Positions 13,101-27,800 of a DNA stretch of 64,000 nucleotides are shown piece by piece (position 1 is the first letter of the stretch; every line of letters starts with the position of its first letter). The DNA is from Pterois miles. Taxonomy: Eukaryota; Chordata; Actinopteri; Perciformes; Scorpaenidae. A model generated the notes under the pieces. It saw only the letters and a list, made by a program, of their open reading frames with translations, was not told where the DNA came from and searched no databases. The stretch is taken from positions 14,910,001 through 14,974,000 of the forward strand of contig CAMQGK010000144.1 in the NCBI GenBank assembly GCA_947000775.1, read 5' to 3'. Both the position numbers and the translations under genes were made by a program.

Positions 13101-16100
13101 TACACACACCTTTGCATAAAGCAGCATATTTGTCCACTCCCATGTTGATAAGAGTATTGGTGTGGCCATTTTCAAAGGGGTCCCTCGACCTCTGACCTCA
13201 AGATATGTAAATAAAAATGGATTCTATGGGTACCCACGAGTTTCCCCTTTACAGACATGCCCACTATATGATAATCACATGCAGTTTTGGGCAAAAACCA
13301 ATGCAGATTTTTGAATACAGTTTAAATATGTTATTTCCACTTATTCTAAAATTATGCATTTGAATATTTCTGTATACTGAGGTCCCTTAATAGTCTTGAA
13401 ACTATATAAATGAATAAAGTGATGCCAAGGGGTGTGACAAAGCACCAGTATGTGATGAGTTGGGATGTGTGTGTTGCTTATGCACGATGTCCCATGTCGC
13501 CCTAGTGACGACTCTCTCTGACCAATCAGAGGTCTGCAGTGTTTTAACTCCATCTTTTAGAATCGGCTCTGCTCACTTCGACCAGGATGGTATCCAAGAT
13601 ACTACAAGGTACTATTCACAATGGAAAACCAAACACGAGCAAGTCAAGTTGAATGGAGTGGTGCCTTACCATGCAGTGGGAACGCAGCAAAGGTAAATGT
13701 ATTTTAGTGCAGAACTCTGAAGAATGATGATTTCTGAAAAATGATTGACTAGTTCCCGGTGATCATGGCATAGTAATTTTGCTTGAAATGCACATCCCAA
13801 GTTAACGTACTACAGAAGCTCCAAAGAGGTCATTACTCTGTCTTTGCCAGCATACTTCTACAGCGGATCTCGTGGAAGACACTGGTGTTATGAAGTGCTA
13901 AAAGGCATAGGACTGCAACAGTGGCACAGTACATATGCTCTGCATCACAAATTAGATGTGTACACTGCAGAACCACATACATTGGAAATGTGTTTTTTCC
14001 TCAAGACTGTTGAGCAGTTGTGGTAACCCATACTTTATTTTTACTCCACTATGATTGGTTTCTGTGGGTTTTTCTATGTTTTAAAATTAAAGAACAGTCC
14101 TCATGCCTTTAGCCTCTCCTCTGCAAATATAGAGTCACATGCAGCCTTGAGTAAGTACTCACTGCCTGACCTAACAATATATATGTAAGATTCCTACTGT
14201 GTGTGTATTTCAATCAGGAGAGACTTACTTTGGATTGGAGTTTTGGTGGAGAAGGGTCACATCGATTTGACTTATGTGTAGACAACTGCTGAGGCTCTGC
14301 ATGTTTGGGCCTCGGAGTGTTCAGCTGTGTTACTATCAACAGTGACTGCTGTCATCCATTCTTCAAACCTGGCCCCAGGAAGAGGGAAGTTCCTCTTTGT
14401 GTCCTCAGAGGAAAACATGCAAGTTGCTCTCCCATGGGTGCTAACAGGGGCTAACACCCCTAAAGGGTCAAACAAGCTATTTATCATAGGGATCACACTT
14501 TGCCTACAGAGTGGCTTAGGTTTCAGCAATGTGCAGGTCTTGGTAGTACAATACTCACATACTAATAAGCAGAGGATCATTTGCTGAACATCAGCTGTCT
14601 ATAATTAAGGTTCAGGTCAAACGGAAATATCTCAGTATCCACTGGATGGAGATTGCCATGAAATGGAGACTTTTCCTCTCGTGCCACTATGAGGTTGACA
14701 GCCTTGGTTTTGAGTGACATGTCCCAACAAATATCAGATGGATTTCTATGAATTTTGGCACAACCATTCCCTTAAAAAGGACCTATTATGCTTGTTTTTT
14801 TCAGGTGCATACGTGTATTTTGGGTTTCTGCTAGAACATGTTTACAAGTTTTAATGTTCAACAAATGCTTTACTTTTCCCATACTGGCTGTGCTGCAGAA
14901 CCTCTTTTCACCCTCTGTCTGAAATGCTCTGTTTGAGTTCCTGTTTGTGAGATTTGTAAAGATGTGATTGGTCAATTGAACCAAACTCTTTGGACTCTGC
15001 TCCAGCTCCGCTCTCACTATCTTTGTTTGAGAGCATGCTAAACTATCCATTATGCAAGTGTGTTACTTGGTGACATAACCATGTTACAGAAGAAAAAGCA
15101 GGACGTCAAGCATGGTGTTCAGGCAGTTCAGCAGTAGTGTTTCTGTGGGGGAGAGTAACTCCCTTTCTATGGACTTATTTTAAGGCTGCATTGAGGCCAA
15201 CAGTGGCTTTCTCATTCATTTGAATGGAGCCAGTCTGTCGGTTTAACGTATAGGGATCTGTTACACACAACAACACATGGTCGTATGGCAAAAGAAGTTG
15301 AACCAGGCTCAAGGTGCTATGTTGGCCAATCAAATACATGCAAACGCACATTGCAATCCTCACCACTAAAGATAAGATAGTTACCGCCATGATAACTTCC
15401 CAGAGTTTTAAAATCCTATTTGTGAGTGTTACAGCTGTTGTGCAGTGTGTGCTGTCCGATTTAAACGCATAGATCTGTTACTCAAACTGGACCTCATGGA
15501 TCACATTGCATGGTCCTGTCAAAAGCTTAAACAACATTCCCCCACGAATGTACCTCCCTGCTCTGTTGTAACATGGCTGTTTTCAATATGAATAGAGTTC
15601 TAAAGAGTTCTGTGGTAGCTGACAGCCCTCCGCATGTGTAAAAGTTAGTGGGGTGTCGAGTGTCACAGCACTACATAAGGTACAGTAGTCAGCTTGCTGA
15701 CTTGCAACTTGTTGATAGATTACAGTTGATGGAGGACATTTGCCGCAGGCTACCACTCACTGGCTACATAGTAGTAATATTATCAATGTTGGGCTTCTGT
15801 GCACTACACTAAGAAAAGCCTTGTTTGACCATTGAACTCCTTTGATTGTGTCCAATCCAATCAGACCACGTGAAACACTGTAAAAAGCTTGCTCAATTTA
15901 CAACATCATTAACAAAAAATGTAAAGGTTAAACTGCACAAATGAATCCATTCAGACCCACACACATGCTCAGGCATTTGCATCTGAGATACAGACACATT
16001 TTATGAAACATGCAAACTCTCCCTGACTCTGTAAACGCACAACAGTGGGTTGAAGGAATCTTTTAAGCTCCTTGAAAAGTAGTTCTCGGGATTAAAACTT

Positions 16101-17588
16101 TTGATGGAAACCCAGCTAATGGTTTGTGGCTTACCTATATTATCACCCCTGATCTGGGACTCCTTGTTGGGAATTTTAACTACCGTAAGTTTAAAGGTCT
16201 CTTACACCATCCTCAAATTGAATGGTACGGCCCCTGGGGGTTCGAGGTGCACTTAATGACTTTTTCCAAGGGTCTGATGTGGTTGACATAAAGATCAATC
16301 TTTAAGAACACAGCTGAATATCTGGAAGCCATTTGGTCTTGATTCTGTTTTTTGTAGATCAGTCTCCATTTAGTTTTGTCAGCGTGCATTTTGCCATGAG
16401 GACTAATGAAATGTCCTCACATGCCTTTTTTTGTTACAGAAGTCATTACAGTAATTGCTGAGGAGGAATAGAAAGAGTTGAACCCATACAGTGATTCCTC
16501 TTCCTCATGTGTGATCCACACTTGAAGAGCTGGAGGGTGGATGACCTGGTTTGGGTCTCTAAATTGGGCTTCCAGGACTGGATCCTAATTTGAGGTGGAG
16601 TGGTGAAGCCTCTATGAAATACTGAAATGAAAGCAACAAGATGACTGGATAACAGAGGTCAGGGTGGGATCAGATAGGCTGAAGTAAATGATCAGCACCA
16701 GCTGGTTGATTTGACAGTGCAGGAGCAGAAGCATGAGTTCCGATTGAAATAATGAATAATGTGATTTTTTTTTTTTTTTTTTTTTGTTTTGATATGAAAT
16801 GAATTTGATTCAGGCAACTGTCAGAAGAATGCCTTGATTTGTTTGCTGGTTGAATCAGTAACACTGGAGGTTTGACATTTGTGTGTATTTCCCAGGGGTA
16901 TTTTAACAAGGTAAAAGTGAATAAAAATGAAATTTCACAGAAAACATGGGAGCGTTCATTTGTTCAAAGCAAGCTTTTGCTAACAAAACAAGCAACCTCT
17001 TGTTAAATGTCTAAAAAAACAAGGGCAATGGCTGTTTGTTCAGATGACTTATGTGACCTATATGATTAGGTTCAGCAGCAAAGGCAAAAGTAGTTTGAGG
17101 TTATTGAAACCTTAGACAAGAGGGATTTTTTAGGGCTGTCAAAGTTAACATGATATTCAAATTTGTTTTAACACCACTAATTTCTTTAACGCATCAACAC
17201 AACTTGTTATTTTTAGGTTGGAGTGGGATTTAAAGCTAGAGTGAAGACTGATATCATATGAAACTAGAAAACCCAAGGAATCCATTAGTGGCACTCATGT
17301 CATACTAGGTTGTCAGGAAGGAGGCTAAACAACGCTCCAAACTTATGCTAAACTTTGGTGAGGAAAAACTGACATGGCCATTTTCAAATTGTCCTTTAAT
17401 GTCTGACCTCAAGATATGCCCACTTTGTGATAATCACATGCATTTTTAGTAATGACATGACAGCTGTTGGGCTTGAGTTTGCCATGTTATGATTTGAGCA
17501 TATTTTATATGCTAAATGCAGTACCCGTCAGGGTTTCTGGACTATATTTATCATTGTTTTGTGTTATTAATTGATTTCCAATAATACA

Positions 17589-17654
<66 letters not shown>

Positions 17655-20600
17655 CATACATTTGCATAAAGCAAACATTTGTCCACTTCCATGTTGAGTA
17701 TTAAAAACTTGACAAATCTCCCTTTTAAGGTTCATTTTGAACAAATAAAAAATGTGATTGTAAAGAGTAGGAATACTGACACCAACAACATTTAATGTGT
17801 TTCCTTCCTCATTTCTGCCCGACTTTATTTTACATATGTAGGCCTAAATATGTTTTAACTGTAATTCCCTATACTCATTTGATCAGGACATCCCTTGTGG
17901 GCCGTGTGAAAAGTAAGAATAAAACGACAGCTAATACAGTTAATCTCATGCTTTCTGGTTCCCGCAGGCCTGCTTCTATCACCTGTCATGATGGCCCCGA
18001 CACCAGCCAGCATGTGCACACCCTTGAAGACGCTCAACGACAGCCTCAGCCACAGGCGACGGTACATGGTGAGAGAATGATGGCATGTTTGCAAGCATGT
18101 CTCAGTCAATGCAGAATCAAGCAAGCAAATTTCACCCTTAAATAAACATTCTCTAAACATTTCATCTGTGTGTGAGGTTTGATGTATTTTAGGGTAATTT
18201 TTTAGAAGCGTCTACTGAAATCAGTGATTTCCGGCCATTCCCAGAATGACTTTCGACTGACTTCAGCCAACTAGACAATAAGAGACAACAATTTGCTGTA
18301 CCACTGAAATTTATTTGATGGCGCTTCATCAATTCAGGCAAATTCCATAAAGTTGTGAGAGATGAATTTTAAAGGGCAGAGATATGCTTTTACTTCCTAA
18401 TTTGCACATAAATGCAACATGATAGTGTAGTGTACTGTATTTCGTCTACCCTGTCTGCCTGGTAAATCCCACATCTTTAAACACTACAGCCCCAGGTCTC
18501 TGTTAAACATTTGTAGTCCCCAAACACAAGTGGAAATTACCCTAATGACCTCACTCTGGTATCATCTGACTGAAAACTCCACCACTACAGCAATAAAAAA
18601 TATTATAGAACCATTTTCACAGGCTGAATAGTACTCCCAGTTACAAAACTTACAAAATGACCTTGTTGTGTAAAATTGGTGGTGGCAGTTTAAATCATTA
18701 TTATAACTTGATAATTGTCCTAAGCCAGTAAATAAAAAGTGCGGTCCGGAGAGCCACACTCTGACAGGGGGTCAGCGAAATTAGTTCTAGAAATTATAAA
18801 ATTGTGGTGTATCAATGAAAAGGGCATAACTACAGATGGAGACCATTTGTACCAATAAAAGAAGCATATTGTGTCCAAACTAATGACTGTGACACATTAC
18901 GTCACTCCATCATGAATCAGTCACTTTGCTCAAAGCGCAACAAATATTACTGTCACACTGTAACAGTTTGGATTGTATTTGTGTGTGATTTTGCAAGAAG
19001 TTGTTTTTGTGTACTAGTGTTGATAGTGAATATGTAAATGATGGAAACCAATTTCTCAAAGACAGTGTTACAGCTCTCTGATTTATGAAATTCTCCCGCT
19101 AAATTTTTCTCTCTTTCTTTGCATTACAGAAGCACAACTTCCCCATCAACTACACCATCAAGGTTCATCATAAGGAAATCTTTAAACGGTCAAACATCAA
19201 TAGAATGGTAAAAGTCCCAGCGCTATCTCTTGATTCAGTGACCCCTTTCCTTTCCTGTCAGAGGACATGGTAGAGGAAATTCCTCAGCTGATGCTAGCCA
19301 TGTGCCTTACGTCTCACAATACCAGATTTCAAGTCTGTGACTTCATGGCACAATGGTCTGGCTATAGAGACTAATACTAACGGTACACACTACACAAGAA
19401 TTAAGTTGCTTTTGGGCCTGATTTCCCCTCCTGAAAGTCATCAGCAAAGCCCTGATTTTTTGATGGTTCTAAAGGTTGTCTTGCTAGATATTCCTGTGGT
19501 GTGATATACTGTATGTTTGTGTTTTTAACATCACCCGATTGGCTTGGAAGTACATACTGGCTGCACCGATTTCCAGTCGTAAATATCAAATCTGTTCAAT
19601 TTTTTCGGATACCCTGTTGTGTGTGGGGAACCCCAATGACACAATCACAAGGAAAAGAGTGATCGCTAATCGAGAACTAAGCTGACTGAAGCAGAAGGAC
19701 AACCACCACCGTCATGTTGGCCACAGCTAATACATGAGATAATACAAAACGCGAAACATAAGGTAGTAGTAAGATGGGCCTCAGAAATGGAGGACCAACT
19801 TATTGATTTATGGGAACATTTAACGAGTCTCGATGACTTCATCCATCCATCTTACGTGAATTTTCAGTACAAAGTAGCGCAAAAATCTAACCTCGCTAAT
19901 TCTTCTTGCCTGTTGTCTGCCATGTTTGTTTACCCTAAAGTCAAATTTGATTGCAAAATATTTTGCAAGATTTTTTTTTTTTTTTTGGCAGGACTCTTGT
20001 TCACAAATAAACGTTGTGTGTGTTGTGCTGTTTTGACCAAATCATTGCTCACCACACAGTATAGGAACAAAACGATTAAATTTAACATAATGTCATTATG
20101 TGTGAGATCTCTCACATTTTCAAAATCTTTTAAAATTTAAAAAATCTTTTAATGTGGGCCAGAATTTACACATCTCCAACTACACCTGAACCTGCATAAC
20201 CATAATTAAGCAGGGGTTCCACAGGGGTGTCAAACTCATTTCAGTTCATGGGCCACGTACAGTCCAATTTGATCTGAAGTGGGCCGGACCAGCAAAACCA
20301 TTGCATAGTAACTTCTAAATAATAACACCTCCAAATTTTCCCTTTCTCTTAGTGTAAAGAAGTTCAAGTACATACTGAAACTGTTCACAATTACTGAACA
20401 ATCCATTTACAAAATAGATGATGAGATGTCTCACTGATCTCTCATCTTCTCAGTTCTCCTGGCAAGTTCTTGCATTTTCCACCCTGAATCTGAACGTGGT
20501 ACAGAATATTATATTCCTTGAGCACTGAAAGGTGCTGTGAACACAGCAAGCACATTTGCTTCCCATTTACCTCTGTGAAGAAATGGGAACTGGGCTATTT

Positions 20601-23600
20601 TTCTTGGAACACCTGACACTGCGTTCACTTTTCTCCTTTTTGACAGACATTTTCCACTGGCGGCTTCTGCATGAACAGTAGCCTGCACGCAGTAGCCTCT
20701 ATGTAAGCATGTGAGATCTATAATAGCGTATCCAGCATAGGACCTGCTACTCTTATTAGGAGAGCTTGACTACCAAATAGCAGTAGCAGTGCATTTTATT
20801 GAAAAATTAGAATTAATGACTTCCTGTCTTAATGCCATTTTTATACTTTTTTTGTAAGGTCATCCAGTGGGCCTGATTGGACCATTCGGCGGGTCAGTTC
20901 CGGTCCCCAGGCCGTATGTTTGACACCCCTGGTTTACCTGTTGTGTCTTCCTTTTCTATGCTGATGTACTGTGGTGTACATGCTGAAAAAAAAAAATCTA
21001 AAAATCAATTTCCCAAACTTTGTTCTTTAATATTCTCCAAGTAAAGTTCAGTCAGAAAATGTACCCGTATACTCAGATCACTCCCCTGGGTGCTCTCAGT
21101 GTCATCTAGAACATATTTTCCAATTCATCATCTATGGAGCCGCTGCACACTCACTTTATACCCTGTGATATCACAAGTTTCAGTTTTAGTGCTCTAATTT
21201 TTGGATTTGGGAGAGTTGTGTATGTTTACAAATATTTCTTGGACAATCTTAGACCACAGGAATGAGATGTATGAATTTTGAAAATGGACGTAGTTCCCCT
21301 TTAATTACATTTATCTCCTCTCCCCAACACATCAGAGGTTCCAGGTAGAGGGGTTGGATGAGCTGGTTCTCCAGAGGTTGTGGTTCCAGGTCAACCAAGG
21401 CGTGTTAAAAAAGGTGAGAATATTGTCTGTGAAGATGCAATGAGTTTGATTTTGTCCAAAAACAATGATTTTATTAATTCATTTATTTTTGTGAAAACAG
21501 TTTATGTAATTTATTAAAACTAGTGCCTCTTTTCCTTCTCTCCCAACTGCCTGAGCAGGCCTGAACTTTCAAAATGAGTGCAGTTTGTACAGTCTGGTCA
21601 TTAATGTGTTTAACACAAAGCATGTGTTGTCACTGGCACATCATCCTTTTATTTTGACTGTTATATAAAGGTGGTGGTTGGTTGAGGGTCATAAAATACT
21701 AACTGTCAAAGCATCTTTTCCACACAGATAAAAAGCTGCTCTGAGGTGAATGATAAGACTAAACCTCTGTCAATGAAGATCAGAATTTTAAAATCACATT
21801 TCAAGGGAACAGGCACATACTGTGTACTGTCCAGGGACTGGCTGATACACAGGAGCTTCAAGTAGTGTCACACCACCCACATGTAAAAGTTAAAGTTCAT
21901 TAGCGTGTCCCGCTCACCTGAGCTGCTGACAAAGTTAGGTTATGTTGAATTAGTGGGGTGGGCTCCTGCAGCAATCTCCCCTCTGTTAATGGCTCTATAA
22001 CCTCTGGGCCCGGGGCGTGAGCCAGTGTAATCCTTAGAATTAAAGCTAAAGTTGGTAACTTGGAGCAAACATTATTAAATATTATATTGTTATTCTTATA
22101 AAACGGTCGCTGTATCCTTATAGTACTGCATTAGACAGATAGTTTGTGAAAAAGATCATGTTCCTCTGTGTCCTCCTGGTGCTCCTAATGACATTTGCAA
22201 GACTTCACAGCCCCAAAAGGAAACAGCCAATCAGAGCAGCTGCCAGTCACTGCTCACAAAACTCGCAAACTCCGATCGAACTGTCAAACTAGGCAGCACT
22301 CATCAAATATGAATCAGTAGTCTGTTACCATAATGCCTATTTATCTCCTCAAATGTTATCAGAAACATCTTGTAGTTACTGTTCAGCTGTAAAATGCAGA
22401 GTCAAAAATATTTTAATTTTAACATTTTTTCAGATTTTTTTCAACAGCATACTAAAACAGAGATTCTGAAACAATGCTTACATTTCGCCAACTGGACCCA
22501 TAACCTGTTACAGCGTTCCTACGCAGTGTGGAAAAGTATGGAAAAATGAAAAAAAGAAATGACAGTATATAAAAACATTTCTGTTTCCAGACTATAGCCC
22601 TTATTCTGTTTTCTAAAATATAATATTTTATATAGCAGAGTGATTATCATGGCATTTCGAGCAGCCAGTGCAGACGAAATGTTTACTACTGTGCAAGGTA
22701 GTGCAGGAGAGAGTGAGCTAGATTTCATCAAAAGCAAGTCAAGAAGTAGACAAAAAACACAAACTCTTACGCCGAGCTGCCTCTACATCTATATATCACA
22801 GCCAGGGCACGTGCATCCATATAGATGAACTAGACTATTGTCCAGGGCAGCACTTTGGCAGAGAAATGTGGGCCAGTTATTCATAATGAACAAAATAATA
22901 ACATGATAATAAAAATTAACCCAAAACTACAGAAAAAAGTAGTAGTAGTAGTAGAACGCTGTCTGTCAGACTGGGCCAATCAAAAACTTAAAGTATTGAC
23001 TGGCCCTTCCTAAATTGGCCGGAACCTCATTTTGGTTGAAATCTGATTGGCTCAGTCATTTTTATTGCGAGTGTTACGAACTGTGACCAGCGTTCCAGGT
23101 CACCTGGCCGGACTTGTTTTGATTCAGAGCTGTGTTGGCGTGCTTATACAAACGTCTTAAAGTGTAAAGTGTCTTGAAGGGCTTCAGCATCATAAGATTT
23201 TCTTTGTATCACAAAAAAAGTATTAGCGTTAAAATTACTTCCCCACATTTTTCATCTCACGCCCCATGGCCGCTTGCATAAAAGACTTCTTTATTTCACA
23301 ACAAGCGGTATAATTGTGAAGTGCCATTACCCAGAGCAAGATGGGTTTTTTTGGGCTGGCTTGACAATCCCAAATACAAAGCCAAATGGGGAAAGAGAGC
23401 TTGATGCAAACTTCATTTGACCTCTTGTTACAGCATGCTGTACGCCCTGAGTCACAAAGTCTCAAAGTCAAATATCGTTTGAAAAAATTCTACCAAGACG
23501 TCTGGAAATTTAGTCTAGGAAAATATGGAATTTTGAACCGGAAAATGTGTACGAATCCTGCTGTTAGCTACAAGCTGCCAGCTCAGCTGTCATCATGTTG

Positions 23601-24781
23601 AGAGTTGTGTGGAAGCAATAGAAAGGCCCCCAATCTCGCATTTAGCACCTACTGTCTATATGAACTGTCAGAGATTTTCTTTTCACAACACATTTTGTTT
23701 TATCTATGAACAAGGAGTCAAAGACCTGGATGTAGAGGATAATTGAGCATGTTGTTTGCTCAATTATCGTCTTCTATTATGTGTTGTCTTTAAGTTCAAG
23801 AGCATCTTTTTCTTTTAAACAAAACAAAAATTGAAATTTCAGATCATCCGAGTTATGCCAGAGAGACATCCTTCACGTCCATACACCGCTGAGTTGGAAA
23901 GACGCTTCAAGGATGCGGAGGGCGTCTTTGTACAGTCACATCCCGCTGAGGTAAGCAAGAGTTCACATATCTGTACCATGGCTGTATTCAGTTCCTCTTC
24001 AAATGAAGCAGTTCATTTTGTAAGTGAATTTCCCTCCAGCTGAAGGGAGGATATTTAACATGAGGTGGATGTCACATTGATCCTATTAATCACTATTGGG
24101 AATGAATGCCTTTATCGTTAGTAAATTAAAGAGTTCTTTGAAGGTGAATTTAGTACACTCCTTGGTCATTTAGTGAAGGGAATATGAGGGGTGTTGGCCA
24201 TTGTTGCCAGCGCGTCTAGTCAGCAGACAGAAAGCCTGTACTGATGCCAGCCAGATCACATGCCTTAAAGGTGATCCACATCTGATTTGCTCTTTCTTGT
24301 GATCAGTAAAAGGTGTGTTGTCCCTCGTCATTTTTATGAAATAATTTTGTCAAATACACATGCTAAGTTGAGAAGTGAACCTCAGTGGGGTCTGGAACTT
24401 GGAACTCCTTGTATCTCATATTACAAGGACTTGACAGTTGCCAGGCCTCTGCTGGTTACCCTCAGTTTTTATTACCCCATCTGAAAAGGAGGAGCTCCAG
24501 CCCTGAATGTTTTCTCAAAAGCCTAATTTGTGTTGTTTGCTACAGTCTCTCTGACCTGAACAGCAATCAATGGAGCAACGGTTCTATTACAGTATCTATA
24601 GGTCCACTCAAACATTGTCGTGGGGAGTTGTTCTATGCTACAATTCCTAGTAGTAGTACTAGTACTACTGCCACAATGCTAATCCCCAAGAAATCTTCTT
24701 GTGTTGGCCTAATATTCTATTCAGAGTATTGTAGACCACATTTACGTGGCATTGTTGGGGTTCCTTGATTTGCAGTAAAGC

Positions 24782-24812
<31 letters not shown>

Positions 24813-27800
24813 TCTTTTAGTCCATATTAGGGATTCAAGCAGATTTGTCAGGTAAACATCATTTCTGTGAACTCTACTCCAACATAGTATAACAAAAATG
24901 GATTTCAAGATTAGTAATGCTGTTTACGCCAAAGTCCAACCCTACCTCTGTATGTTATGTAACTTAAAAATAGTAACATCAGAAAATTGTTGCCTCTGTT
25001 TAGGTGTTTTTTTTGTATACAACAAACAAAGACAAAATAGTGGTGCTGTGCATTGAGAAGAATCTGGCGATACGATACGTATCATGCATGATACAGTGGT
25101 TACAATTCATTATATTGCGATATATTGAGATACTGTAAGCAAGGCGATATATTGTGATTTTTTTTTCAAATCTAATTTTATGAAAACTGTCATAGTATAA
25201 AGAACACATCACCATATGCATAAAATATGAGTAAAGAAAAGTTTTTTCATGCAATCAGAACTGTGGGATGTCCATTTGCATTTATCAGTTCCTGTAACAT
25301 CCAACATCATAGCAGTACTTTTAGAGGGCACTTACATTGAGAGGGTGCATAATTTACCAATGAAATAAAGTATTGACGGCAGAGTGAATCTTTGCATGTA
25401 AACTATTAATTATTAAATATTGATACAGTGGTTTTAGAATTGATACAGTAACACAAAACATAATATTGCAATACTCAATATTTTCTATATTTTTTATATT
25501 TCCCGAATTTCCCTCCGGGGATTAATAAAGGTTCATCGTATCTTTTTTTTCTTACATCCCTACAAAATAGGCTCTTTTTCGCTTTTAGGATTTTTTTCCT
25601 TGGCAGCTATCATGTATTTATCAAGATTTTTAGGCATTTTTTAAAATCTCAAATGGCTTGAAACATAGTGCACATAGCTGCTGTAAATGGGGAGGATGAT
25701 TCCCTCAGACCCTCTTAGGTTTGAGCTGAACCCTGAATGTTGTCATTCTGTCTGGCTCCACCTCTGATACTGGGGCCACATTCACAAAATATTTCATCTT
25801 ATCAGTATGACAACACTAATGACACTAAATGGCTCTAAATGTTACTATTAAGAGTGGGCTGTGTTGGTGAATTTATAAGTAAGAGCGGGACAGAGATACA
25901 GTACATTGGCAGCATATCAACAATTAATGTGATTGTGCGACCACAAAGGGCAAGCTAAGTGAACATAAGTAGGAACAACCAAATATTTAACATTTTGCGA
26001 CTTTACGTCTTTTAATTGAGGTCCTGCATGTGACAGGACCTACAGCCTGCAGGGACAGACTAAGGCTAAAGGAGTCCACGTGGACACTTTGAAATAGTAT
26101 GGATTAAAAGCATATGTTGGCATTCTCCAATGTAAATGGCTTTAAGATGTAGGAAAAAGTGATCTGCTGCAAACGTTCTTGTGCATTTTCCTCTTTCAGG
26201 CCACAATGAACTGGCATCATTATCACATTTTGAAATGCTCAGTGTAAATGCTTTGTTTTGGCACTGAATCACCCTGCTGCTGATTACTTTCTCATGCGAT
26301 ATTGACATGGTTGACTCATGGATCACATTTAGCCTACCTGACTGTCTCATTTGTGTGCATTTCTGCATGTGATTTCATGTGTGTCCAGGTGTTCCAGCAG
26401 GAGCTTCCAGAGACTATACAGGACACTTGGGATCGTTTAACAGAGGAGCCTGACAAAGTGCCAGAGTCCAGCTGGCGTCTTGCTTCCCCAAAGTCCCTCC
26501 TGGACAACTTCTGCCACACCATGCAGTGCCTCTTCAGCGAGTGCTTTGCCAGCACAGAAGCACAGCAGGACTGTGAGTACAACAAAGGAGACCCCCTCCA
26601 GTGACAGCAGGATGTAAGAAAACACATTAGCTAGTCTCAACTCCCCAAGCAGGATATTCTAGTATGTCATAGTCCCGAAAGTTCCATCAACATTTGTTTT
26701 TCATCTACATTTTGGGCCAGCCAAGACACTGAAGTAATGATCTGCCTTATATGGAACTGAATATTGTGTGAAGCAAACATGTCGTGGAGAATGTGCACGT
26801 TTTCATGCTCCCAGTCAAAGCATCGCCAAATCTTTTATGCTCTGAGTTGAGCCTTTGCCATTTGGACAGATCTTTGTGGTTCTAGATTTCCACCAAGGCC
26901 CTGTGCATTAACGTGTGTCCTGAGTGATCCGATCAGTGGACAGCGCATTTAGGACATATTGAGAGCCAATCATTCAGATCACATTTGGAAGTGGTCTGGG
27001 CGACATATGGTCACATTCTTTTAGTAGTGTGTATGCAAATGCGTCCAAGGCCACATGAAGGGCCGCTTAATCAACTGTTTGTGTGGCCCTGACCTGCCAT
27101 TAACATGCGTCGTGAGTTATCCAATCTGAAGTGGACAGCTTTAAGTATGTCTGTTGACATCTGGCATTAGAATGCATCTCCACATGCGTCTCCAGTGACC
27201 ACATGTGATCAGATTTCACTTCTCTGCTCTATATGCAAATAAACTTGTAGTAAACACATGACCAATGCAGCAGCCATTGTGATGTAATATTACATGAATG
27301 TCAGTAGTAGCTAATATCCTACATATTCCTGAATTTGGGTACATTTTATTAACATCAAAATAGTTTATTGTACCGATAGTCCCCAGGGACCACCGTGCTG
27401 CCAGCACTGATGCCTTTGCCAGGCAACAGCGGGGTACAGACTTTCGGTCGGGATGAGAATGAGCAAGCGAGCAGGCAGGTGTCCATGCAAAACACCAGAA
27501 CAAAAACACTGTGACGGTATGGTAATAATATACTTCCCATGCCTAGTCTGATAGTCTGTAGATTATGTAGTCTATAAATAAGATATATTTCAATAAAATA
27601 CAGTTGTACCGACTGGATACAGTAGAGCACAGAAGCTGATTCCATGCCACAAGGCAGACAAGTGCTCCCATCTGTCTGTTTATTCACATTAGGAGCGCAG
27701 CGACCTGCAGATCCAAGTGGGATATCAGTTGAATAGGCAGTCCTTAATGTGGCCCAGGACGCAGTTGCATACACACTGTTAAAAGAATGTGGCATCATGC

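Larger units (their letters stand above)
1081..17967 (+). other. IL34: IL34 intron 1 (16.9 kb)
   Basis: The intron runs from GTAAGA to CCCGCAG. It contains a GT microsatellite repeat, a truncated LINE, a Tc1-like element, a DIRS-like fragment, a local duplication (6741-8530 with 12037-14296), several short non-autonomous elements and a TA microsatellite. No additional gene was recognised. Open frames here are short and resemble no family I know, apart from the transposon pieces listed separately. Confidence 0.85.
23951..26388 (+). other. IL34: IL34 intron 5
   Basis: Holds the CA microsatellite repeat (24781-24852) and a GATACGATACGTATCATGC-containing stretch near 25070 that resembles a known fish repeat. 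A LINE/SINE-like tail lies at 25499-25552. Confidence 0.65.
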
